DNA of 64,000 bases from Thiohalorhabdus denitrificans (GTDB lineage Bacteria; Pseudomonadota; Gammaproteobacteria; Thiohalorhabdales; Thiohalorhabdaceae): contig NZ_LJCP01000008.1 of the NCBI RefSeq assembly GCF_001399755.1, positions 124,001 to 188,000 of the forward strand. The letters run 5' to 3'. The first letter of the stretch is position 1. Each line of letters starts with the position of its first letter. Positions 52,194 to 62,400 of this stretch are shown one piece after another. Under the pieces are notes generated by a model. The model was not told the DNA's origin, searched no databases, and saw only the letters and a list, made by a program, of their open reading frames with translations. The position numbers and the translations under genes were made by a program.

Positions 52194-53267
52194 ATGCGGA
52201 TCATGGTAACCGGCGGCGCGGGCTTCATCGGCTCCGCCCTCGTCCGCCAGCTGGTGACCGAGACGGACAATACCGTCATAAACGTTGACAAGCTCACCTA
52301 TGCGGGAAACCTCGAATCCCTTGCCGGGGTCCGCTTCCATCCGCGGCATACCTTCGAGCGCACGGATATCTGCGAGCCGGAGGAGGTGCGGCACCTGCTC
52401 GAAAAGCACCGCCCGGACGCCTTGATCCACCTGGCGGCGGAATCCCATGTGGACCGCTCCATCGCCGGCCCCGGGGCCTTCATCCGGACCAACATCCAGG
52501 GCACCTTCAACCTGCTGGAGGCCGCCCGGGCCCACTGGGAAGGGCTGACCGGACCGGAGCGGGAGCGCTTCCGCTTCCTGCACGTCTCCACCGACGAGGT
52601 GTTCGGCGATCTGGCGCCCGAGGATCCGCCCTTCACGGAGCACACCGCCTACACCCCGAGCTCGCCCTACTCCGCCTCCAAGGCCTCCAGCGACCACCTC
52701 GTCCAGGCCTGGCACCGCACCTACGGGCTGCCCGTTCTGCTCACCAATTGCTCCAACAACTACGGGCCCTACCAGTATCCCGAGAAGCTCATGCCCCTGG
52801 TGATCCTGAAGGCCCTGCGGGGCGATCCTCTGCCCGTCTACGGGACAGGCGAGCAGAGCCGGGACTGGCTGTACGTGGAGGACCACGCCCGTGCCCTTCG
52901 CCACATCCTGGACAGGGGGCGGCCGGGCCGGAGCTACAACATCAGCGGGGCCTGCGAGCGAACCAACCTGGAGGTGGTACACGCCCTGTGCGCCCAGCTG
53001 AACCGGTTGGCCCCGCATCCGGAATATTCCTACGAGCGCCTCATCCGGTTCGTTCCCGACCGGCCCGGCCACGACCGGCGCTACGCCCTGGACGCCACCC
53101 GGCTCTTCCAAGAGCTGGGTTGGCGTCCCGCCGAGAGCTTCGAGTCGGGCCTGGCCAAGACCGTGCGGTGGTACCTGGACCACCGGGACTGGATGGAGCG
53201 GGTTCTGCACGGCTCCCCCGCCCATTGGGCGGCCGGGGAGGCCTACGGCCGGGAGGCCACCGGCTGA
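52194..53267 (+). CDS. rmlB: dTDP-glucose 4,6-dehydratase (RmlB)
   Basis: Second step of dTDP-L-rhamnose synthesis. The 357-residue extended SDR protein has the NAD loop TGGAGFIGS (5-13), [11 protein letters not shown] near 82, the catalytic STDEVFGD near 131 (Thr-Asp-Glu), and [10 protein letters not shown] (YxxxK) near 160. It is first in rmlB-rmlA, 66 bp apart. rmlC and rmlD are not in the window. The sigma-54 promoter implies supply of sugar for an exopolysaccharide rather than a housekeeping polymer. Confidence 0.95.
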   Translation: MRIMVTGGAGFIGSALVRQLVTETDNTVINVDKLTYAGNLESLAGVRFHPRHTFERTDICEPEEVRHLLEKHRPDALIHLAAESHVDRSIAGPGAFIRTNIQGTFNLLEAARAHWEGLTGPERERFRFLHVSTDEVFGDLAPEDPPFTEHTAYTPSSPYSASKASSDHLVQAWHRTYGLPVLLTNCSNNYGPYQYPEKLMPLVILKALRGDPLPVYGTGEQSRDWLYVEDHARALRHILDRGRPGRSYNISGACERTNLEVVHALCAQLNRLAPHPEYSYERLIRFVPDRPGHDRRYALDATRLFQELGWRPAESFESGLAKTVRWYLDHRDWMERVLHGSPAHWAAGEAYGREATG

Positions 53268-53333
53268 GGACGACCGGACCCGTTCGGCGCGAGCCGGACG
53301 GCCTCAATGCACCGAGCCGGGAGAAGCGGCACC

Positions 53334-54215
53334 ATGGAACGCAAGGGCATCATCCTGGCCGGCGGCAGCGGCACACGGCTCTTTCCGGTGACCCGTTCGG
53401 TCTCCAAGCAGCTGCTGCCGGTGTTCGACAAGCCGATGATCTACTACCCCCTGTCCACGCTGATGCTCACCGGCATCCGGGACATCCTGATCATATCCAC
53501 CCCGGAGCACACCCCCCTGTTCCGGAACCTGCTGGGCGACGGCAGCCAGTGGGGAATCCGCCTGCACTACACGGTGCAGAAGGAGCCCAACGGCCTCGCC
53601 GAGGCCTTTATGGTTGGCGAGGACTTCCTCGACGGCCATCCCAGCGCCCTGATGCTCGGGGACAACATCTTCCACGGCAACGACCTGCGCCCCATGATCC
53701 GCCGGGCCGCGGAGCAGCCCGAGGGGGCCACGGTCTTCGCCTACCCGGTAAGCGACCCGGAGCGCTACGGCGTGGTCTCCTTCGACGAGGAGGGTCGCGC
53801 GGTGAGCCTGGAAGAGAAGCCTGCGGTCCCCCGCTCCCGCTACGCGGTGACCGGCCTGTATTTCTACGACGCCGACGCCGTGGAGCTGGCCCGGGAGATC
53901 GAGCCGTCGGAGCGGGGCGAGGTGGAGATCACGGACCTCAACCGCGCCTACCTGGAACGGGACAGCCTGCGGGTGGAGGCGCTGGGGCGGGGCACCACCT
54001 GGCTGGACACGGGGACCCACGAGTCCCTCATGCGGGCCAGCACCTTCATCGAAACCCTGGAGAAGCGCCAGGGGCTCAAGGTCTGCGCCCCCGAGGAGAC
54101 CGCGTACCGCATGGGGTACATCGACGCCGAGCAGGTCCGGGAGCTGGCCCGGCCCCTGGGGAAGACGGGCTACGGTCGCTACCTCCTGGACATCGTCGAG
54201 GAGCGGATCTTCTAG
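53334..54215 (+). CDS. rmlA: Glucose-1-phosphate thymidylyltransferase (RmlA)
   Basis: Makes dTDP-glucose from glucose 1-phosphate and dTTP, the first rhamnose step. The 293-residue protein has the nucleotidyltransferase signature [17 protein letters not shown] (4-20), [15 protein letters not shown] near 24, [11 protein letters not shown] near 107 and [10 protein letters not shown] near 223. ATG 53334 gives the family N-terminus. The gene ends 24 bp from the convergent RAYT gene. Confidence 0.96.
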   Translation: MERKGIILAGGSGTRLFPVTRSVSKQLLPVFDKPMIYYPLSTLMLTGIRDILIISTPEHTPLFRNLLGDGSQWGIRLHYTVQKEPNGLAEAFMVGEDFLDGHPSALMLGDNIFHGNDLRPMIRRAAEQPEGATVFAYPVSDPERYGVVSFDEEGRAVSLEEKPAVPRSRYAVTGLYFYDADAVELAREIEPSERGEVEITDLNRAYLERDSLRVEALGRGTTWLDTGTHESLMRASTFIETLEKRQGLKVCAPEETAYRMGYIDAEQVRELARPLGKTGYGRYLLDIVEERIF

Positions 54216-54239
54216 CCCGTTATCCGGCGGGGGCCAGGC

Positions 54240-55196
54240 TCAGGCCTCCTCCCCCGTGGCCTGGTGAAGGTGCTCCCGGAGGCGGTCCACCTCCTCGGCG
54301 AACCCCGGGTCGAAGGCCAGCCGGCCCCGCAGTCGCCCTACGGCGTTGCTCATGGTGGCCACGTCCCGGTTCATGCGCTCCGCCGCCTCGCTCAGGGTGG
54401 AGGCCCCGGTCTCGATGGCCAGGTAGGCCACCACCGCCCTTGCCCGGCTGGCCAGATGGCCCCGGTCGCCCGAGCGCAAGCGATCCACGGACAGGCCGAA
54501 GTATCCGGCCACGGCTGCCTCCACGGCGCTTATGCACCCCGCCAGGGGGCTCCGGGACTCCGGGGAATCGCCCTGGCGGGCCCGGAAGTCCTCACCCCCC
54601 AGGCACCCGTCCTGCGCCGCCTCCAGGGGCGACCAGGAGCGCTGGGGCTCCGCCAGGCCCTCGTCGACGAAGCGCGCGTACTCCCGCCGGGCACGCCCCG
54701 GCCGTTCCGCCAGATCCGCGAGCACCCGCTCCCGGGTCAGCCACCACACCTGCTCCTCGTCCAGGTAGGTCCGATGTCCGCTCCAGGGATAGGAGGCCGG
54801 TTCCGGGGCCAGGCCCGCGGTTGCCGGACGCGCGTGGATGTAGCGGGCCACCTCCAGGAGGTAGGCTTCCGGGTCCAGCAGCAGGGCCTTGTACCGGCCC
54901 TGGAACAAGTGGCCGGAGCGGCCGCGGTGCTTGTTCGCCCTGCGGGTATAGCGGAAGGATAGATTCTGCATGATCTTGGAGAGGGGAACCTCGTCCACCT
55001 CCAGGAGCAGGTGGAGCCGGCACGGCTCCCAACAGTAGGCGTGGATCCGGTGCCCGAAGCGGTAGATGCCCTCGCCCACCAGATCCTCCAGGTGGGCGCG
55101 CTCCCCCTCGTCGGCCACCACGGTCTGCTCCCCGTTGCCGAGAAGCGTGACGTAGTAGAACCCACCCGGAACGTGGATGCGGGGTGTCCTGGCCAT
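54240..55196 (-). CDS. RAYT-type Y1 transposase with DnaA-C-like domain
   Basis: 318 residues. The Y1/HUH domain (about 1-140) contains GGFYYVTLLGNG, HLFQGRYKALLLDPEAYLLE and RYIHARPATAGLA with the likely nucleophile Tyr119. The HUH motif reads CRLHLLLEV, so the first His is Arg60 while His62 remains. YPWSGHRTYLD follows. The C-terminal part (about 225-318, VEAAVAGYFGLSVDRLRSGD, then ASRARAVVAYLAIE) resembles DnaA domain IV, a DNA-binding helix-turn-helix. Such proteins nick REP hairpins at a GTAG-type foot, and matching hairpins lie at 5453-5563 and 49675. Loss of one metal ligand suggests reduced or lost nuclease activity. Confidence 0.8.
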   Translation of the reverse strand: MARTPRIHVPGGFYYVTLLGNGEQTVVADEGERAHLEDLVGEGIYRFGHRIHAYCWEPCRLHLLLEVDEVPLSKIMQNLSFRYTRRANKHRGRSGHLFQGRYKALLLDPEAYLLEVARYIHARPATAGLAPEPASYPWSGHRTYLDEEQVWWLTRERVLADLAERPGRARREYARFVDEGLAEPQRSWSPLEAAQDGCLGGEDFRARQGDSPESRSPLAGCISAVEAAVAGYFGLSVDRLRSGDRGHLASRARAVVAYLAIETGASTLSEAAERMNRDVATMSNAVGRLRGRLAFDPGFAEEVDRLREHLHQATGEEA

Positions 55197-55339
55197 AAAC
55201 CCAAGCTAGCAGGGCCGTAAGCGGCCCGTAAAAGCGCGAGGTCAAGACCCTGGCTGGCGGTTCGGGCGGGAAATCCGGTACATTAGGGCGGCCCCTAACC
55301 CCAGTACCGAAGAACCCCATCAGGAGCCCGCCGGGGACC

Positions 55340-55939
55340 ATGCAGACGAAGCCGACGCCCCTTACCGAGTCCATCCGGTTCTTCTCCCGGTTCGCCACCG
55401 ATCCGTCGGCCGTGGGCGCCGTGGCTCCCAGCTCCTCCGCCCTGGCGCGGGCCATGGTGACGTGGATCGACTGGTCCGAGGTGGACCGGGTGGCGGAGTA
55501 CGGGCCGGGGACCGGGGCCTTCACCCCCCAGATCCTGGCCCACCTGGGGGAGGAGGACCGCTTCTTCGCCGTGGAGCGGGATGCCGGGCTGGCGCGGCGG
55601 TTCCGGGCGCGCTTCCCCGGCACCTCCCTCTACCAGGACTCGGTGGAGAACATCGCGGCCCTCTGCGAGCGGGAGGGCCTGGAGGGGCTCGACGCGGTCA
55701 TCTGTGGCCTGCCCTGGGCCAGTTTCACCCCCGACCTGCAGCGGCGCCTCCTGGAACAGACCGCCGGGGTTCTCCGCGAGGGCGGCTACTTCGCCACCTT
55801 CGCCTACGTGAGCGGCTTCGCCGTGCCCGGAGCGCACCGCTTCCAGCGCCTGCTTCCCGAGCACTTCTCCCGGGTGGAGCGCAGCCCCGTGGTGTGGCGC
55901 AACCTGCCCCCGGCCTTTGTCTACCGCTGCCGGCGCTAG
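55340..55939 (+). CDS. SAM-dependent methyltransferase (phospholipid N-methyltransferase-like)
   Basis: 199 residues of the KsgA-like class I fold. The N-terminal block FFSRFATDPSAVGAVAPSSSALARAM matches PmtA-type phosphatidylethanolamine methyltransferases and their relatives. The SAM motif is EYGPGTGAFTPQIL (about 53-66), and CGLPWASF takes the place of the NPPY/NLPY motif. It acts at the membrane if it is a lipid methylase; the substrate is not proven. It is divergent from the RAYT gene and precedes the GIY-YIG gene, which starts 46 bp later. Confidence 0.75.
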   Translation: MQTKPTPLTESIRFFSRFATDPSAVGAVAPSSSALARAMVTWIDWSEVDRVAEYGPGTGAFTPQILAHLGEEDRFFAVERDAGLARRFRARFPGTSLYQDSVENIAALCEREGLEGLDAVICGLPWASFTPDLQRRLLEQTAGVLREGGYFATFAYVSGFAVPGAHRFQRLLPEHFSRVERSPVVWRNLPPAFVYRCRR

Positions 55940-55985
55940 GCGCTCCCTCCGCCGACGGCCCGGCCGCGCCTTCCTGGAGCTGGCT

Positions 55986-56282
55986 GTGAGCGGGGAATGG
56001 GTGGTCTACATGCTCGAGACACGCGCCGGCAGCCTCTACACCGGGGTGACCAAGGACCTGGAGGCCCGCTACCGGGCCCATGCGGCCGGGACGGGGGCCC
56101 GGGCGGTCCGTCTGGCGGGAGGGCCCCGCCGGGTCCTCTGGCACCGGGAGGGCCTGGCCAAGGCCGATGCCTTCCGCCTCGAGCGGGCCATCAAGCTCCT
56201 GCCCCGGGAACGCAAGGACCAGCTCGTGGCCCGGGGCCTGGCGGCGGTGGGCCTGGGGCCCGACGGCCATCCCGACGGCTGA
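55986..56282 (+). CDS. GIY-YIG domain protein (YhbQ/UPF0213)
   Basis: 98 residues from GTG 55986 (GGAG 8 nt upstream). The GIY-YIG core reads VVYMLETRAGSLYTGVTKDLEARYRAH, with Tyr, Tyr and Arg in the expected places. A-A-x-E equivalents lie in AKADAFRLERAIKLLPRERK, with Glu as the likely metal ligand. Such small proteins are putative structure-specific nucleases in DNA repair; biological roles are largely unknown. The frame is also open from ATG 55917, overlapping the methyltransferase gene. Confidence 0.85.
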   Translation: MSGEWVVYMLETRAGSLYTGVTKDLEARYRAHAAGTGARAVRLAGGPRRVLWHREGLAKADAFRLERAIKLLPRERKDQLVARGLAAVGLGPDGHPDG

Positions 56283-56455
56283 CCCCCAGCCCTGGACGCC
56301 TCAGGCCGGAGCCTTCTCCGCCGACAACCCTTTTCCCACGCATCGATCTCGGGAGCCGGCGAGGGGTTGTCCCACCCGCCCTAATCCCGCAAAATTTTTA
56401 CGGAAAAGACCGGCCTGGGAGCCGGGAATCCTTCCCCACCCGAGAGGAGGTTCCT

Positions 56456-56569
56456 ATGGGCTACCTGATGATCGGCGCCTGCCTGGTGCTCGGCGTGGTG
56501 GGATTGGGCCTTGCCCTGATGGTGATCGGGACCACCGCCAGTGGGCCCACGCCGTCGGTGAACGACTGA
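56456..56569 (+). CDS. 37-residue small membrane protein
   Basis: A single hydrophobic helix (GYLMIGACLVLGVVGLGLAL, then MVIG) with a short polar tail TTASGPTPSVND. GAGGAGG lies 5 nt before the ATG, a very strong ribosome site, which argues for real translation despite the size. No family recognised. It stands alone, convergent with the BON protein gene. Confidence 0.6.
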   Translation: MGYLMIGACLVLGVVGLGLALMVIGTTASGPTPSVND

Positions 56570-56613
56570 CCGCGCCGGCAAGCGGGCCCGGGACGGGAGG
56601 CGGCCGGTGGGGC

Positions 56614-57336
56614 TCACGGCGCCACCGTGCGATTCTCCACCTCCCGGGTCCCTTCCACGTACCACGCGTCGTGCTCGGCCAGGGCTCGCTCCCGCTCGCT
56701 GTGGACCGTCCCGCCGAGCACTACCGTGCCGTCCCGCGCCTGGACGTTGATCAGGCCGGCATCCAGCCAGGTGTCCTTTTCCAGGGCCAGCCGCACGGCC
56801 TCCGAAAGCTCCCCGGCGTCGTCCTGCTCGGCGGGGACTACCGTCAGCCCATCCACCACGTCGCGCGTACCCGGGATCCACCAGGCCAACAAGGCCGCCA
56901 TACGGCGATGGGAGTGGCTGTTCACGGTGCCCTCGAGGCTCACGTGGCCCTCCGCCACGCTGAAGCGGATGTCCCCCTGGGCCTCCTCCGGATCCCGCAG
57001 TATCACCTCCTTCCCCGTCTGGTCGATCATGCGCAAGGCATGCTCCCCGAACACCGGCTCCCCCAGCAGGGCCGTGCGCACCTGGTCCAGGATCTCCCCA
57101 TCGGTCTGGGGCTCGTCGGGGCGGACCGTGAGCTCGTCCACCACCTCCGCCACGCCCTCCACGCCCGCGGCGATCCGCGGGGCCCGGCGCTTGTGGGCGA
57201 TATCCGCCACCTCACCCTCCAGGTGGACCGTGGATCCCTCCGGCCGTACCTGCAGGGTGGCGTCGTGCAGGTTGACGCCCGGATCGAATTCCAGGGCCGC
57301 CCGCACGGCCTGCTCCAATCCTTCGTTGCCGCTCAT
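56614..57336 (-). CDS. Triple BON-domain protein
   Basis: 240 residues from ATG 57336, with GAGGAGGG just upstream. Three BON domains are visible by their repeated pattern VxLxGxVxxxxxRxxA: VHLEGEVADIAHKRRAPRIA near 40, VSLEGTVNSHSHRRMAALLA near 130 and VVLGGTVHSERERALAEHDA near 205. There is no signal peptide, unlike OsmY, so it may be cytoplasmic or exported by another route. BON domains bind phospholipid surfaces. Induction by envelope or osmotic stress is plausible. Confidence 0.82.
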   Translation of the reverse strand: MSGNEGLEQAVRAALEFDPGVNLHDATLQVRPEGSTVHLEGEVADIAHKRRAPRIAAGVEGVAEVVDELTVRPDEPQTDGEILDQVRTALLGEPVFGEHALRMIDQTGKEVILRDPEEAQGDIRFSVAEGHVSLEGTVNSHSHRRMAALLAWWIPGTRDVVDGLTVVPAEQDDAGELSEAVRLALEKDTWLDAGLINVQARDGTVVLGGTVHSERERALAEHDAWYVEGTREVENRTVAP

Positions 57337-57626
57337 TGTTCCCTCCTCGGCGCTATGGGGCCTGACGCCCCGGACCCTCCCAATGTAGGCACAGTCCAGG
57401 GCCGGGGTGGCAAGCAGAGCGGCGTTAGGTGGTCTCCCCACGCGGGCATCCCCTACCCGGAGGCACACCCGCCTGGATTGTTCACCAAAACCCGGAGAAT
57501 CTGTCCCCCGATGACGACAGTTTGGAGACAACTATGTCCTTGGGGTGGCAATGATCAGTGGTTTCTGATAAACGGGGTGCAGCCAGAAGCACGGGCTCTT
57601 CATACCGCAAGAGGGGAGAATCCATC

Positions 57627-58142
57627 ATGAGCCAACCGGAGCGTCTGCTTCATGTCGGCGCGCTAGTCCTGGGGACCGCACTCGTGGCCTCCGGCTGCGC
57701 CAGTCAGCCCAAGGCGGAACAGCCCGCCGAACCCGAGCAGGAGGAACAACCGGAACCGACCGTCCAGGAGCGGGAGGCCCCCGAGCCTGAGCCGCAGGCC
57801 ACCGCCGTGGAGCCGGAGGAGAAGCGGGTCGCCAACGGCATGCTGCGGGCCGTCCCCGGCGAAGATCAGGGCACCTACACCGTGGGCCAGGGGGACACCC
57901 TCTGGGACATCGCCGCGGCCGAGGCCATCTACGGCGACGCCTTCGCCTGGCCCCTGATCTACAAGCACAACAGCGACAAGATCGAGGACGCCGACCTCAT
58001 CTACCCCGATCAGGAATTCCTGATCCAGTGGGAGGTGGGATCCACGGCCTACGACGCGGCGGTCCGCCACGCCAAGACCCGTGGTTCCTGGAGCCTCGGC
58101 CGGACCGAGCGCTCCGACCTGGAGTACCTGGAGGCCAACTAG
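57627..58142 (+). CDS. LysM lipoprotein
   Basis: 171 residues. A lipoprotein signal with lipobox VASGC near residue 24 is followed by a long acidic Pro/Glu linker (30-65). One LysM domain (TYTVGQGDTLWDIAAAEAIYGDAF...LIYPDQEFLI, about 87-140) and a short tail follow. It likely tethers a membrane leaflet to peptidoglycan. GGGGAG lies about 10 nt before the ATG. Single-gene unit with a strong terminator. Confidence 0.85.
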   Translation: MSQPERLLHVGALVLGTALVASGCASQPKAEQPAEPEQEEQPEPTVQEREAPEPEPQATAVEPEEKRVANGMLRAVPGEDQGTYTVGQGDTLWDIAAAEAIYGDAFAWPLIYKHNSDKIEDADLIYPDQEFLIQWEVGSTAYDAAVRHAKTRGSWSLGRTERSDLEYLEAN

Positions 58143-58165
58143 CCTCCTGCGAACCGCGGAAGAGC

Positions 58166-58194
58166 AACGGCGGCCCGCGGGCCGCCGTTTTTTT
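58166..58194 (+). terminator. Rho-independent terminator of the LysM gene
   Basis: A perfect palindrome AACGGCGGCCCG / CGGGCCGCCGTT is followed by a run of seven T counting the last arm bases. Confidence 0.92.
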
Positions 58195-58287
58195 GCGCTG
58201 TCACGCGGCTCCCTGGGGGCATGGACGTCTCCCCGCTTTTGGGCGAGGATGCCGGGGAGTCCCCAACCCGAGTTCCGGCCCGTTCCC

Positions 58288-59406
58288 ATGGCCCCACCCG
58301 CCCATCGGACATCGACCGCGGCATGTGGCCCCCTGCGGGGAGCGACCCCCTGGGCCTGGCTCGCCGCCCTGCTTGTCCTCCTGCCCCACCCTGGAACGGC
58401 CCAGGATGCGCCCCCCGTTGAGATACAGCCCGCGGAGACAGCCCCCATCGTAGAGGAGGTGCGCGTCACCGGTACGGTGACCTCCCCCAGGGTGGCGCAG
58501 GTCTCTACATCGGTGGGCGGGCTGGTGGAGGAGATGCACGTGGACAGCGGCCACTGGGTGGAAGCGGGGGAGCCTCTGCTGGAGCTGGACCGGGAGCTGG
58601 AGGCCTTGCAGCTGCGCCAGGAGCAGGCCGCGGTGAAGGAGGCCCGGGAGGAGCTCGCCGACGCCCGCCGGCGCCTCTCCGAGGCCGAGCGGCTGGCCCG
58701 CGACCAGAACCTCCCCGAATCCGAGCTGCGCGCCCGGGAGGCGGAGGTGCGGGTGGCCACCGCCACCGTGGAGCGCCTGCAGGCCCGCGCCGACCACCAG
58801 GCGGAACGGCTGGAGCGTCACCGGGTGGAAGCGCCCTTCACCGGCGTGGTGGCCCGCAAGCGTACCGCCGCCGGCGAATGGGTGGAGCCCGGCACCCCGG
58901 TGGTGGAGCTGGTGGCCCTGGAGGAGCTGCGCCTGGACTTCCAGGCCCCCCAGGCCCATTACCCCCGCATCGACGAGCAGACCCCGGTACGGGTTCACCT
59001 GGAGACGGCTCCGGACAACCCGCTGAAGGGCGAGGTGGCGGCCACCATCCCGGTGAGCGATCCGGAGGCGCGCACCTTCACCGTGCGGGTCCACGTGGAC
59101 CGCGACGCGGCGCCCATCACCCCCGGCATGGCCGCCAGCGCCACCCTGCTGCTGGAAACCGACCGGACCGGGGTAGTGGTGCTGCGGGATGCCCTGCTGC
59201 GCCACCCCGACGGCCGGGAGACCGTCTGGGTGGCCCGGGAAGAGGACGGCAAGCTAACGGTGCGGGAGCGCCGGGTGGAGACCGGCCTGACCTTCGACGG
59301 ACAGGTGGAGATCCGCTCCGGCCTCGAGGACGGGGACCGGGTGGTCACCCGGGGCAACGAGTCCCTGCAGGAGGGCCAGGAGGTGCGCCCGGTCGATGAC
59401 GGCTAG
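58288..59406 (+). CDS. RND efflux periplasmic adaptor
   Basis: 372-residue membrane-fusion protein. A signal sequence ends HPGTAQ with no lipobox, so it is soluble or anchored by its uncleaved helix. A barrel-sandwich half (VSTSVGGLVEEMHVDSGHWV) leads into the alpha-hairpin coiled coil (about 105-185), the second half (VEAPFTGVVARKRTAAGEWVEPGTP), a beta-barrel, and the membrane-proximal domain (LEDGDRVVTRGNESLQEGQEV). It lies 33 bp upstream of the RND pump. No outer-membrane channel gene is adjacent. Confidence 0.9.
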   Translation: MAPPAHRTSTAACGPLRGATPWAWLAALLVLLPHPGTAQDAPPVEIQPAETAPIVEEVRVTGTVTSPRVAQVSTSVGGLVEEMHVDSGHWVEAGEPLLELDRELEALQLRQEQAAVKEAREELADARRRLSEAERLARDQNLPESELRAREAEVRVATATVERLQARADHQAERLERHRVEAPFTGVVARKRTAAGEWVEPGTPVVELVALEELRLDFQAPQAHYPRIDEQTPVRVHLETAPDNPLKGEVAATIPVSDPEARTFTVRVHVDRDAAPITPGMAASATLLLETDRTGVVVLRDALLRHPDGRETVWVAREEDGKLTVRERRVETGLTFDGQVEIRSGLEDGDRVVTRGNESLQEGQEVRPVDDG

Positions 59407-59439
59407 CGTATCCCGGCATACGGCGGAGGGGTCCGGCCC

Positions 59440-62400
59440 ATGTTCGAGGGGCTGATCCGCCACGGCATCCTCACCACGGTGGTGGTGCTGATCGTCACCG
59501 TCCTAGGCCTCGTCGCCGCCCTGCGCATCCCGGTGCAGATGATCCCGGACCTGGAGGTGCGCACCGTAACCGTCGAGACCACCTGGCCGGGCGCCACGCC
59601 CCAGGACATCGAGAAAGAGATCCTCATCGAGCAGGAGGAGTACCTCCGCAACCTGCCCAACCTGCACCGCATGATCGCCCGGGCCTCCAGCGGCGAGGCG
59701 GAGATCGAGCTGGAGTTCCCCTACGGGGTGGACATGAACGAGACCCTCATCCGGGTCAACAACGCCCTCAGCCAGGTCCCCTCCTACCCCGAGAACGTCG
59801 ATCAGCCGCGCATCTACTCGGCCTCCTTCTCGCAGAACTCCTTCATGTACCTGCGCGTCGCCCCTCTGCCGGGCAACCCGCGCGACCTGGACATGAACAT
59901 GATGCGCGACTTCATCGAGGACAACGTGCGCACGCGCATGGAGAGCGTCCAGGGGGTGTCGCAGGTGGACGTGGGCGGCGGCGCCGAGCGTCAGATCCAG
60001 ATCCGCCTGGACGCGGCCCGGCTGGCGGAGCGCAACCTCTCCGTGGCCGAGGTGCGCGAGGCCATCCGGGACCGCAACCAGGATGTCTCCGGCGGCGACG
60101 TGGAGTCGGGCAAGCGCCGCTACCTGCTGCGCACCATCGGCCGCTTCGAGGATTTGGCAGACCTGCGCCGTATGGTCCTGGTGCGTCGCGGCGATTCCGT
60201 GATCCGCCTCGGCGAGGTGGCGGAAGTCGAGCTGGGCCACTTCGAGCTGCGCGAGCACTCCTACGTCAACGGCGAGCCGGTGATCCGGCTCTCGGTGAAC
60301 CGGGAGACGGGCTCCAACGTCATCGACATCAAGGAGGCCCTTCTCCCCAAGATCGACGTCATCAACCGCGAGGTGCTGGAGCCCGCGGGCATGGAGATGA
60401 CGCTCACCACCGACGACGTGCGCTACGTCACCGCCTCGCTGGCCAACGTCTGGAAGAATCTGGCCCTCGGCGCGGCCTTCGCCACCCTGGTGATGTTCCT
60501 GTTCCTGCGCTCCGGCCGGGCCACCGCCATCGGCGTCATGGGCATCCCCATCTGCGCCATCGCCGCCTTCCTCGGCCTGTTGCTCACCGGACGCACAATC
60601 AATGTGGTCTCCCTGGCCGGGGTGGCCTTCGCCATCGGCATGACCCTGGACAACAGCATCGTGGTGCTGGAGAGCATCGAGCTGGAGCGGCGCAAGGGCA
60701 AGGGCCGCTTCGACGCCGCGGTGGCGGGCGTGCAGCGGGTGTGGCCGGCGGTGCTGGCCTCTACCATGACCACGGTGCTGGTGTTCGTGCCCATCCTGTT
60801 CATCGAGGAGGAGGCCGGCCAGCTATACTCGGACGTGGCCATCGCCATCGCCGCCTCCATCCTGGCCTCCATGCTGGTGGCCATCACCGTGCTCCCCACC
60901 GCCAGCGCCCGGCTGGCCTTCGGCGGCGGGACGGGGGCCGGCGGGACGGGCCTGCGGGAGGGCATCCTGCGGGGCGTGGCGGCTTTCACCGCCGCGCCCT
61001 GGCGCCGAGTGGCCACCATGGCGGTGGCGGGGGCGGTGGGCTTCAGCATCTGGTACTGGTTGACGCCGCCCGCCGAGTATCTTCCCGAGGGCGAGGAGGC
61101 CAAGACCTTCGCCGCCATGAACGCCCCGCCCGGCTACAACCTGGAGACCATGGCGGAGATCGGCGAGGAGCTGCACGCCGAGTTCCTGCCCCACCTCGAC
61201 GCCGACCCCGCCGCCTTCGAGCGCGGCGAGGCCGAGATCCCGGCGCTGGCCTACTTCATCATGTTCGTGCGGCCCCAGCAGATCTTCGTCATCACCGAGT
61301 CCAAGGATCCGGACCACATCTTCGCCCTCATGGACGTCCTCCAGGAGAAATACGCCGAATACCCCGGCATGCGCGCCTTCGCCTCCCGCGGCTCCATCAT
61401 CACCAGCAACGAGGGCGGCACGCGCAGCATCAACCTCGACATATCCGGCGCGGAACTGGCGCCCATCTACGAAGCCGCCCTGGCCGCCTATCGGCGATCC
61501 GAGGAGGTCTTCGACGACCCCCGCATCCAGGCCAACCCGTCCACCCTGTCGCTGTCCCAGCCCATGCTGGAGGTCCACCCCGACTGGGACCGCGCCAGCG
61601 AGCTGGGCATGACCGCCGGGGACCTGGGCTTCACCGTGGCGGCTTTAACCGACGGCGCCTTCGTGGACGAGTTCTTCCTCGCCGACGACAAGATCGACAT
61701 CTTCCTCTACAGCAGCGCCGGCCAGGAGGCCACCGTGGACGGCCTCGGCCAGCTGCCCGTCCACACGCCCCAAGGCACGGTCCTGCCCCTCGCCGCCATG
61801 GCGGAGGTGCGTGAGACCGTGGACACCAGCAACGTGCGCCGCGTGGACAGCCGACGCACCGTGAGCCTGAACGTCATCCCGCCCCGCGACGTGGCCCTGG
61901 AGACGGGGGTGGAGCGGGTGCGCGAGGAGGTAATCGGCCACTTGCGCCGGCAGGGGGAGATCCCCGCCAAGGTCTCGGTGGACATCACCGGCGCCAGCGA
62001 CCAGCTGCGGAAGACCCGCGAGGCCCTGTCCGCCAACTACCTGGTGGCCGGGGCCCTCATCTACCTGCTCATGGTGGCCATCTTCCGCCACTGGGGGTAT
62101 CCGCTGCTGATCATGACCGCCATCCCGCTCGGCGTCTCCGGGGGCATCCTGGGGCTGCGCCTGCTCAACTGGGCCGGCGCCGCCCTGCCCCTCGTGGGGC
62201 TCAACGCCGTGCACCAGCCCTTCGACATGATCGCCATGCTCGGCTTCCTGATCCTCATGGGCACGGTGGTCAACAACCCCATCCTCATCGTCCACCGCGC
62301 CGTGGAGAACGCCCGCGAGGCCGGCATGGCCGCGCGCGAGGCGGTGATGGAGGCGGTGGAGTCGCGCCTCCGCCCCATCGCCATGTCCACCATCACCACC

